Below, in pieces: positions 36,211 through 43,969 of a stretch of DNA of 64,000 bases; the first letter of the stretch is position 1; each line of letters opens with the position of its first letter. The DNA is taken from the NCBI GenBank assembly GCA_903904005.1, contig CAIVAR010000011.1, positions 1 through 64,000 on the forward strand. The letters are read 5' to 3'. The DNA is from an uncultured Anaeromyxobacter sp. (lineage in GTDB: Bacteria; Myxococcota; Myxococcia; Myxococcales; Anaeromyxobacteraceae). The translations under genes were made by a program, and so were the position numbers. The notes below the pieces were generated by a model. The model was not told where the DNA came from. It did not search any database and saw nothing but the letters and a program-made list of their open reading frames with translations.

Positions 36211-36981
36211 CTAATGCCCGTGCCCGTGATCGCCTGGCTCGCGCCCCTCGAGGCGCGCCAGCTCGAGCGGGTGCTCGTGCGCCATCCGCTCCCGGCTGAT
36301 GCTCCCCGTGAAGATGGAGGCGTCGAAGGGGAAGACGTCGGGGTGGAGGTGGGCGTTGAAGATGTGCCAGATGGTGATGACGAGGAACGCCATGAGCCCC
36401 TCGTTCGAGTGGGCCACCTTGGCCGCCGGGATGATCTCGCCAGGACCGAAGCGGGCCACCACCGCCGGGTACATGAGCGTGAGGCCGGAGAGGATCATGA
36501 TCACGTTGCCGATCATGAGGCTCCAGTACTCCCACTTCTGCTTGTAGTCGTAGCGATCGAAGGCGGCGGGGTGGTCCTCGAGCCCCAGGTAGTAGCGCAG
36601 CGTCGTCACCGCGTCGGTGAAGTCCCGCTTGTTCACCGCCATGCTGAAGCCGACCTTGCGCGACAGGATGGCCCGCATCGCGCCCACCGCGTGCCAGAGC
36701 ACGGCGACGATGAGCAGGATCCCGAAGAAGCGGTGGATCCAGCGGACGCCGTCGATCCCGCCCAGGTTTCCGATGAGCCACTGGGCCCACCGGGCGGTGT
36801 AGAACTTCTGCGGAAGGCCGGTCAGGACCAGGCCGACGAAGTCGACCATGGTCACGAAGTGCTCGACCCGCTGGGCCGGCGAGAAGCGGAGCAGGAACCC
36901 CGCCTCGGAATTCACCGCCTCGTCGCTCATCGTGCCGCTCCTCGCTCCGGTCCCGGAGGCGCCCGCCGTGTCGCCGCTCAT
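36211..36981 (-). CDS. Membrane cytochrome b (formate-dehydrogenase gamma/b561 type)
   Basis: 256 residues from ATG 36981 (ATGA overlap). Four TM segments at about 45-65, 80-105, 150-175 and 190-215. Candidate haem ligands are His in VEHF, WIHRFFGILLIVAVLWH, VAHSNEG and TIWHIFNAH. The tail is His-rich (DHGHGH). It is likely a di-haem quinone-reactive subunit that passes electrons to the nine-haem cytochrome encoded just upstream. Confidence 0.87.
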   Translation of the reverse strand: MSGDTAGASGTGARSGTMSDEAVNSEAGFLLRFSPAQRVEHFVTMVDFVGLVLTGLPQKFYTARWAQWLIGNLGGIDGVRWIHRFFGILLIVAVLWHAVGAMRAILSRKVGFSMAVNKRDFTDAVTTLRYYLGLEDHPAAFDRYDYKQKWEYWSLMIGNVIMILSGLTLMYPAVVARFGPGEIIPAAKVAHSNEGLMAFLVITIWHIFNAHLHPDVFPFDASIFTGSISRERMAHEHPLELARLEGREPGDHGHGH

Positions 36982-38021
36982 CGGTTCACCACCACCCGCC
37001 ACAGGTGCAGCGCGATCTGGATGACCAGGCTGAGCAGGATGAAGGGGATGAGCACGTAATAGAAGATCTGGACGCTCCAGACGAGCGGCGACTTCTTCAG
37101 GCTCGGCTCGTAATGGGACATCCAGGCCTTGGGGAAGTCGGCGGTGGCGCCGGCGTGGCACTTGCCGCAGGTCTTCACCAGATTTGCCTGCATCACCGAC
37201 GACTTGGGGTCGTCGGGGCGCTGGATGTCGTGCACGCCGTGGCAGTCGGTGCAGCCGGCCGCCAGCCGGTCGCCCTTCCCCTTCTTGCCCTTCTGCAGGG
37301 AGGCCGCCATGCCGTGGAAGTCGGCCAGGTAGCTCGCGACCACGTTGGTGGAGAGGCCGTACCGCTTCATCAGCTTCGGATCGGTGTGGCAGCGGCCGCA
37401 GATCTCGGCGGTGCGCAGCGACAGCGCCCCGGCGCGGGGATCGGCCACGTCGTGGGCCCGGTGGCAGTCGGTGCAGACCGGCACGTCGGGGTTTCCCTGG
37501 GTGACGGCCTTGCCGTGGACGCTGCTCTTGTAGACGTCGAAGACCTTCTTGTGGCAGTTCGAGCAGGTCTCGGAGACGCGGGTGCGTGGCTCGGCCGGGC
37601 GCCCGATGGCGTGGGAGCCGTGGCAATCGACGCAGAGCGCGGCCTGCCGGTTGCCCTTCTCGGCGACCTGGAAGTGCACGCCGTCGAGGGTCTTGGTGTA
37701 GTTCGAGAAGTGGCACTTCTTGCACTGCTCGTAGTAGGCGACGGTGACGTCCCGGCGGTTCTTGAAGGGCTTCGACTCGTGGGGGTAGTCGGCCTTGTCG
37801 GTGTGGCAATCCGTGCAGCGGAGGATGTCCCCGTGGACCGACTTCCCGAAGGCGGCCTGGTCGACGTGGAGCGGGAGCTTCTCGCCGCTCGGCAGGTCCA
37901 TGGTCATCGAGGGGTCGCTGCCGTGGCAGCCCAGGCAGCTGTCCTGCTCGGCCGGGATCTCGGCGCGCACGGGGGCGGCGAGGAGCACCACCGCGAGCAC
38001 CAGAATGAACCTCATCGGCAT
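36978..38021 (-). CDS. Nine-haem membrane-anchored cytochrome c
   Basis: 347 residues from ATG 38021 with AGGAG 5 bases upstream. Signal peptide (FILVLAVVLLAAPVRA), then nine CxxCH motifs (first CLGCH at 29-33, last CGKCH), many extra His for distal ligation, and a C-terminal TM helix (VQIFYYVLIPFILLSLVIQI). It should face the periplasm and exchange electrons with the coupled cytochrome b. Its gene lies 256 bases after the three-haem cytochrome and may have its own promoter. Confidence 0.92.
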   Translation of the reverse strand: MPMRFILVLAVVLLAAPVRAEIPAEQDSCLGCHGSDPSMTMDLPSGEKLPLHVDQAAFGKSVHGDILRCTDCHTDKADYPHESKPFKNRRDVTVAYYEQCKKCHFSNYTKTLDGVHFQVAEKGNRQAALCVDCHGSHAIGRPAEPRTRVSETCSNCHKKVFDVYKSSVHGKAVTQGNPDVPVCTDCHRAHDVADPRAGALSLRTAEICGRCHTDPKLMKRYGLSTNVVASYLADFHGMAASLQKGKKGKGDRLAAGCTDCHGVHDIQRPDDPKSSVMQANLVKTCGKCHAGATADFPKAWMSHYEPSLKKSPLVWSVQIFYYVLIPFILLSLVIQIALHLWRVVVNR

Positions 38022-38215
38022 GTGCACTCCTCGTGTCTGTCGGGGGACCCCGGAAGTTGACTGGCGGTCCTCGATCCGACCCCGTCGCGTGTAGCAGATC
38101 CACACAGGTCGCGCCAGCGGAACGATGAACGAGTGCCATGTATTTCCCCGGTAAATTCACATTTCTTCATCGACCTGTGCGGGTGAGTTGGGCCACCTCG
38201 CCCAGGACGCATGAT

Positions 38216-38252
38216 GCGCGCGCCCGAGGTCCCTTTCGGGCCGGGCGCGCGC
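38216..38252. promoter_or_regulatory. Strong stem-loop between the two cytochrome c genes
   Basis: GCGCGCGCCCG (38216-38226) and CGGGCGCGCGC (38242-38252) are perfect 11-bp arms around 15 bases. No T-run follows on the minus strand. It could be a terminator, an mRNA processing site or a 3'-end barrier that sets different levels for the two halves of the cluster. Confidence 0.45.
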
Positions 38253-38277
38253 AAGGATTTCGCCGGTCAGCGACCGT

Positions 38278-38622
38278 CTAGCGGTGGCACGTGTCGCAGG
38301 AGTCGAACCCGAAGGCGCCCTTGCCGTGACAGGCGCCGCACTGGCCACCCTTCTCCATCACCGCGTGGCGGATGGGGGCGCCGTTGGCCGTCGCGCCCTT
38401 CTCCAGCATCTGGAAGAGCTTCGGGTGGCAGGTGGTGCAGCCCGGCTTCTTCACGTCCACGTGGCTCTGGTGGCTGAAGGTCACCTTGCCCGGGCTTCCG
38501 TCCCCCGGCGGATAGGTGAAGTCGGGCGGGAGCTTGTCGAGCCCTCCGGCGAGCGCCGTGGTGGCGAGCGCGGCGGCGGCGACGACGGCGAGGCGGCGGA
38601 GGGTCTTTCCGATCGGATTCAT
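38278..38622 (-). CDS. Three-haem cytochrome c7-like protein
   Basis: 114 residues: signal peptide (VVAAAALATTALAGG), then CTTCH (62-66), CGACH (95-99) and CDTCH (109-113), with His51, His54 and His86 available as distal ligands. This fits the cytochrome c7 class of small periplasmic electron carriers. Its ATG overlaps the stop of the lipoyl-fold gene (ATGA). A likely shuttle between the quinol-facing subunits and periplasmic acceptors. Confidence 0.9.
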   Translation of the reverse strand: MNPIGKTLRRLAVVAAAALATTALAGGLDKLPPDFTYPPGDGSPGKVTFSHQSHVDVKKPGCTTCHPKLFQMLEKGATANGAPIRHAVMEKGGQCGACHGKGAFGFDSCDTCHR

Positions 38623-39317
38623 GGCGTCCCCTGGGTTTCCTTGGTGCGGAAGAACTCGCGGGCGACGTCGTCCCAGTGCTCCGGGTCGATCTCCCGCGCG
38701 ATGCCGTGGACCGGCGCGCCGCCGTCCTGGAGGACCGGTGCGGGCTCCGGGGAGAGGCGCGCCGCCAGCCTTCGCCCCTGGTCCTCGAGCCAGTCGCGCG
38801 CCGCCGCGCCGTCGAGCAGCTGGGCCCGGCTTCGCTTCCAGCCATCCGGCCGGACCCGGAAGAGCCAGCCGCTCCCGTACGGGTCGAGGTGGGCGTCCGG
38901 CGCGGCGTTGTAGGCGATCACCTCGCCGTCGACCGGGGAGACCACCTTCACGCTTCGTCCACCGGCGGAGAGCGTCACCGCGGGAGCGCCCTGCTCGACC
39001 CGGTCCCCGCGCCCCGGGACGTCGATCCGGTCGAGGTCGCCGACCAGTCGGTGGCCCAGGTCGTCGAGCCCGACCGAGACCGACCCGTCGTCCTCCAGGC
39101 GCGCCCAGCTGTGACCCGGATGCAGGGCCACGCCGTCGGGCACCGTGAACCAGCCGGTGTGCACCGGCTCGGCCCCGACCCGCGCGGCCGCGCCGGCGGT
39201 GGCCCGGCCCCCCTGGAGGTACCGCCAGAAGCCCACGAAGAGCAGCAGGTAGGCGACGGCGAGACCGTACTCGACCAGCTTCGCGGAGTAGCCGACCAGG
39301 AACTCGTTCCCGTGCAT
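38619..39317 (-). CDS. Membrane-anchored GcvH/lipoyl-fold protein lacking the lipoyl lysine
   Basis: 232 residues. TM helix about 16-35, then a domain like glycine cleavage H protein (GLDDLGHRLVGDLDRIDVPG, SPVDGEVIAYN, YGSGWLFRV). In gapless alignment with lipoyl domains the modified Lys falls on Gly120 (TLSAGGRSVKVVSP); the nearest Lys is 124 in the next strand. So lipoylation seems unlikely and a structural role is inferred. It is fixed between NrfD and the c7 cytochrome, with a 4-base overlap to the latter. Confidence 0.75.
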   Translation of the reverse strand: MHGNEFLVGYSAKLVEYGLAVAYLLLFVGFWRYLQGGRATAGAAARVGAEPVHTGWFTVPDGVALHPGHSWARLEDDGSVSVGLDDLGHRLVGDLDRIDVPGRGDRVEQGAPAVTLSAGGRSVKVVSPVDGEVIAYNAAPDAHLDPYGSGWLFRVRPDGWKRSRAQLLDGAAARDWLEDQGRRLAARLSPEPAPVLQDGGAPVHGIAREIDPEHWDDVAREFFRTKETQGTP

Positions 39318-39327
39318 GGCGCCCTCC

Positions 39328-40551
39328 TCAGTGCTCGCCGGCGTTGGACTTCATGGGGCGCAGCACCGGCATCCGGTTGACGATCCAGCGGAACGCCAGG
39401 ACGCCGATGACCACCAGGGCGAGCGAGACGGAGACCTCCATCCAGCTCGGCCAGTAGCGGACGGACTGGTGGTAGTTGTAGGCGACGAGCGAGACGTTGA
39501 GCCGGTTGAGGACGATTCCGCTCACGCCCAGGATGGCGGCCACCCGCACCACCGTCACGTGCCGGTTCCGGGCGCCCCAGGCGAACATGAGCGAGGGGAG
39601 GAGCACGAAGCCCAGCATCTCCACCAGGAACCACTTGCCGTAGAAGCCCATCCCGATGAGGCCGAGGGCGTGGTTGTCGATGACCCCCTGCAGCTTGAGG
39701 AAGAAGTAGGCGAACATCACCACCGCGCCGGCCTTGGCGAGCCCGAGCGTGAGCTTGTCGACGTCGACGTGGTGCCCCTCGAACTGCTCGGAGAAGAGCC
39801 GGTGCGAGAGCGTGCTCTCCACGATGACCATGCAGATGCCGGCGATGACCGCGCTGATGAAGAAGAACAGGAAGATCTGGCTGGAGTACCAGAGCGGGTG
39901 GAGCTTGCCCGGGGCGATGATGAAGAGGGAGCCCAGCGCCGACTGGTGCATGGTCGAGAACATCACCGAGAGCACGGTGAGGCCGAGCAGCGCCTTCTTG
40001 AGCGGGCGGTAGAAGCGCTCCCAGCCCAGCCACTCGAAGAACGGGACCGCGAACTCGAGCAGGAGGACGGTGGTGTAGCAGCAGACGCACCAGGCGACCT
40101 CGAAGAGGACCGACTGGGTGCCGTTGTTGGAGAAGATGCCGATCATGTTCCAGGGCTTGCCCAGGTCGGCGATGAGCCCGATGACCGCCATCATGTAGCC
40201 GAGGAAGCCGGTGAGGATCGCCGGGCGCTCGATGGAGTGGTACTCGTCGAGGCCGAAGATCTCCACGGTCGCGCCGATGGTGAACCCGCCCGCGGCCAGC
40301 GCGATGCCGGTCATCATGTCGAAGCCGATCCACAGCCCCCAGGGCTGGGTCTGCGACAGGTTGGTGGTGGCGCCCAGGCCGGCGACGAACCGGTAGACGA
40401 GAACCGGGATGCCGACGGCGAGGATGGCCGTGCAGACCACGTTGAAGGGCGTCCAGAGGGACCGGAGGTACTGCGGGAAGGTCATGCCGAGGAAGATGCG
40501 CTCCTGCACCCAGGAGCCCGGGCGGGCCGGTGCGGTGACGACGCTAGCCAT
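39328..40551 (-). CDS. NrfD/HybB-family quinol-reactive membrane subunit
   Basis: 407 residues from ATG 40551 (GGAGG 5 bases upstream). About ten TM helices; conserved polar stretches include QTQPWGLWIGFDM, STMHQSALGSLF and HPLWYSSQ. It is closest to HybB, the cofactor-free quinone-binding partner of a HybA-like Fe-S protein. Its start lies 8 bases inside the upstream Fe-S gene. With that protein it would link the quinone pool to the c-type haems of the cluster. Confidence 0.9.
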   Translation of the reverse strand: MASVVTAPARPGSWVQERIFLGMTFPQYLRSLWTPFNVVCTAILAVGIPVLVYRFVAGLGATTNLSQTQPWGLWIGFDMMTGIALAAGGFTIGATVEIFGLDEYHSIERPAILTGFLGYMMAVIGLIADLGKPWNMIGIFSNNGTQSVLFEVAWCVCCYTTVLLLEFAVPFFEWLGWERFYRPLKKALLGLTVLSVMFSTMHQSALGSLFIIAPGKLHPLWYSSQIFLFFFISAVIAGICMVIVESTLSHRLFSEQFEGHHVDVDKLTLGLAKAGAVVMFAYFFLKLQGVIDNHALGLIGMGFYGKWFLVEMLGFVLLPSLMFAWGARNRHVTVVRVAAILGVSGIVLNRLNVSLVAYNYHQSVRYWPSWMEVSVSLALVVIGVLAFRWIVNRMPVLRPMKSNAGEH

Positions 40552-41461
40552 GGTTGCCTCCGTCGGCCTTGCCGGCCCCGTGATCCGTTCCGTGCGGCTT
40601 GTTCTTTCCATCGCGGTGCGAGAAGGCCCAGAGCCCCATCAGGAGCGGCGGCCAGAGCGTCATGACCACCGGCGGCACGCCCAGCGCCCCCCGGACCAGC
40701 TTCGGGTAGGAGTTGTCGTTGACCGCGACCTCGAAGCCCAGCTTCTCGAAGGAGAGGTCGCTCACGTACATCCAGTTGGTCCCGCCGGCCTCGTGCTCGC
40801 CGTAGATGTGGGGCAGGTACTTGTCGGGGTTGCCGTAGACGCGGCGCCGCGCCTCCTCGACGAGCTGGCCGCGCGTCCCGTAGGCGAGCGCGCCGCTCGG
40901 GCAGACGCCCACGCAGGCGGGCTGCTTCCCCTCGGCCTGGCGACCCGAACAGAAGGTGCACTTGCGGACCACCGGGATGGCCTTCGAGTACTCGTACTTG
41001 GGGACCGAGAACGGGCAGGCCACCATGCAGTACCGGCAGCCCATGCACTTCGAGCCGTCGTAGGCCACCGGTCCGGTGGCCAGCTTGTCGAGCGCCCGCA
41101 CCGGGCAGGCCGACGCGCAGGCCGGCTCCACGCAGTGCATGCACTGGCGCTTGACGTACCGGGTGCTGCCGTCCGCCTTCGGGGTCGGGTTCACCACCGT
41201 GAAGCACTCCGGCCCGGTGGTCCGGGTCGCCGCGTAGGCCTTGTCGTCGCCGGGCGGGTCGGGGAGCTTGTTGGCCTCGGCGCAGGCGGCCTCGCAGCCG
41301 CGGCAGCCGATGCACTTCGTGGTGTCGACGAGGACGGAGCTCTCGTCCGCGCCCACGGCGTGGACGTCGCTGGCCGCCCGGGAACGTCCCGGGAGCGCGA
41401 CGAGCGCCGCGGTTCCGGTGGCGCCGGCGATCTGGAGGAAGGTTCTTCTGCCGAGCTTCAT
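40544..41461 (-). CDS. HybA-like four-cluster Fe-S protein, Tat-exported
   Basis: 305 residues. Tat signal RRTFLQIAGATG at 5-16; four Cys sets (CIGCRGCEAAC; CMHC with CASACP; CMGCRYCMVACPF; CTFC with CVGVCP) for four 4Fe-4S clusters; and a C-terminal TM helix (VVMTLWPPLLMGLWAF) followed by a His/Gly/Lys tail. This is the HybA arrangement: a periplasmic electron wire anchored to the membrane beside NrfD/HybB. No catalytic molybdenum or nickel subunit is encoded nearby. Confidence 0.93.
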   Translation of the reverse strand: MKLGRRTFLQIAGATGTAALVALPGRSRAASDVHAVGADESSVLVDTTKCIGCRGCEAACAEANKLPDPPGDDKAYAATRTTGPECFTVVNPTPKADGSTRYVKRQCMHCVEPACASACPVRALDKLATGPVAYDGSKCMGCRYCMVACPFSVPKYEYSKAIPVVRKCTFCSGRQAEGKQPACVGVCPSGALAYGTRGQLVEEARRRVYGNPDKYLPHIYGEHEAGGTNWMYVSDLSFEKLGFEVAVNDNSYPKLVRGALGVPPVVMTLWPPLLMGLWAFSHRDGKNKPHGTDHGAGKADGGNHG

Positions 41462-41486
41462 GGTGGGCTCTCCGGTCTTCGCGGGG

Positions 41487-41555
41487 TCAGGGGATGCGGT
41501 TCAGGAATCCAATCACGACGAGTCCGACGACGGCGAGGGCAGTGACGGCGATCAC
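41487..41555 (-). CDS. 22-aa single-helix membrane peptide
   Basis: GTG 41555 to TGA 41487: MIAVTALAVVGLVVIGFLNR plus IP. The GTG overlaps the stop of the Cys protein as GTGA, and AAGGGGG lies 7 bases before it. It is nearly all membrane helix with a basic end, like the tiny subunits CydX, KdpF or CcoQ. Position directly before the Fe-S/NrfD pair suggests a small subunit of the same complex. Too short for homology judgement; chance is possible. Confidence 0.5.
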   Translation of the reverse strand: MIAVTALAVVGLVVIGFLNRIP

Positions 41556-41776
41556 GACTGCACCCCCTTCTTCCCGTGGACTTCCTTGAGCTCGGTCTCG
41601 AGCTCCTCGATGGTGTGGAGGGCCCTGGAAAGGGCTTCCCGGTAGAGGGCGCAGCCGTTGAACCCGTCCCCCTCGCAGGCAGAGGCGGTGCTGATCCGAT
41701 CGGTCGGGATGAGCTTCTTCTGCGGGGAGGCCCCGCAGAACACCATGGTCACTTCGGTGAGGTAGGGACAGGTCAT
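41552..41776 (-). CDS. Small Cys-containing protein, first gene of the respiratory cluster
   Basis: 74 residues from ATG 41776 (GGAGG 11 bases upstream). A GTG at 41794 is the alternative, but the predicted sigma-54 transcript starts near 41795, leaving it no leader. Four Cys: MTCPYLTE, VFCGAS, ASACEG and GFNGCALYRE; a charged helix ends it. The spacing could hold a Zn or Fe-S centre. It is cytoplasmic as no signal is seen. No named family is recognised. It is coupled to the 22-aa peptide. Confidence 0.65.
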   Translation of the reverse strand: MTCPYLTEVTMVFCGASPQKKLIPTDRISTASACEGDGFNGCALYREALSRALHTIEELETELKEVHGKKGVQS

Positions 41777-41805
41777 GACGTTCGCGTCCTCCACCTGTCC
41801 CCTGT

Positions 41806-41821
41806 TTCAAGGGGTGAGCCA
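41806..41821 (-). promoter_or_regulatory. Sigma-54-type promoter for the respiratory cluster
   Basis: On the minus strand TGGCTC (41821-41816), ACCCC, TTGAA (41810-41806). It matches TGGCAC-N5-TTGCW at 9 of 11 defined positions; the C of the invariant -12 GC is A here. The start point would be near 41795. Confidence 0.55.
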
Positions 41822-41961
41822 GAGTGGGCTCCCCTCGACTCCAGGTGAAATCCAACCTGTTCACGGAAGGTTGCATCGGCACCCCCGGACGGGGCGCGGA
41901 AGCGACCGGGGGCCCGGCGATGAGTTCCTCAACGGTGCCGGGGGGCGTGGAACCACGCAAC

Positions 41962-41979
41962 GTCGCGAGATCCCGCGAC
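41962..41979. promoter_or_regulatory. 18-bp dyad, candidate enhancer site for the NtrC-type regulator
   Basis: GTCGCGAGATCCCGCGAC is a palindrome except at two mirrored positions. It lies about 140 bases upstream of the sigma-54-type promoter and 74 bases past the regulator's stop. The half site GTCGCGAG recurs at 45718-45725, upstream of the kinase gene of the same system. Confidence 0.5.
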
Positions 41980-42052
41980 ATTGGGGGTTCCGTCCCGGGG
42001 CGTCGAGAAAGTCACCGGTCGTAAAGATTCCCGCCACCCGTCCGGGACGGGG

Positions 42053-43434
<1,382 letters not shown>

Positions 43435-43438
<4 letters not shown>

Positions 43439-43968
43439 CTCGCCTCTCCCCCGCGCCGCATCACGCGGTCGCGGCACTTCGAGCAGAATTCCCCGCGCTT
43501 CCGATCCACGTCCCGTGCGTTGGGCGATCTCCCCATGACGCACGCCGGGCTGTCGCAATGGACGAGCCCGAAGCAGTGTCCCAGTTCGTGGACGCTCTCC
43601 TTGGCCAGCCGCTCCAGCGCCACCCGTGGGTCGGGAAGCCCGGGCTCCCCCAGACGGGCGGTGGAGACCACCGCGGAGCGCCCGTCGAGCTGGGCCTCGC
43701 CGAAGACGAAGGTGAGGATGGGGATGAAGAGATCCTGGTCGGTCACGGCGAGGACCTTCCCCGGCGGCCCCGTCGTTCCCAGCCAGGCCAGGATCCGCGA
43801 GGTGGCCCACTGCTTGCGCCGGGGGTCGTAGGCGTCGGGCGGCCGGGCCGGATCGTTCCAGATGCCGACGGAGGTCTGGAGCGCCCGCCCCAGGTGGAGC
43901 CGCACGTGATCGAGGGTCCGGGGACCTGGATCCTTCTCGCCGATCCACCACAGGTGTATCGCCTCCAC
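43435..43968 (-). CDS. amzA: Archaemetzincin-type zinc peptidase
   Basis: 177 residues from GTG 43968. The full signature is present: HELGHCFGLVHC (127-138), C143-x-M145 and CSKC (162-165), i.e. HExxHxxGxxHCx4CxM...CxxC, which binds a catalytic and a structural zinc. There is no signal peptide, so it is cytoplasmic. Archaemetzincins are aminopeptidase-like enzymes with poorly known roles. It starts one base after the kinase stop and its stop overlaps the regulator start, so it belongs to this two-component operon. Confidence 0.88.
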
Positions 43969-43969
43969 G

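Noticed and set aside
38128-38138. TGGCAC on the minus strand before the nine-haem cytochrome gene
   Set aside because: The bases at the required distance are CATC, not TTGC, so it is not a sigma-54 promoter.
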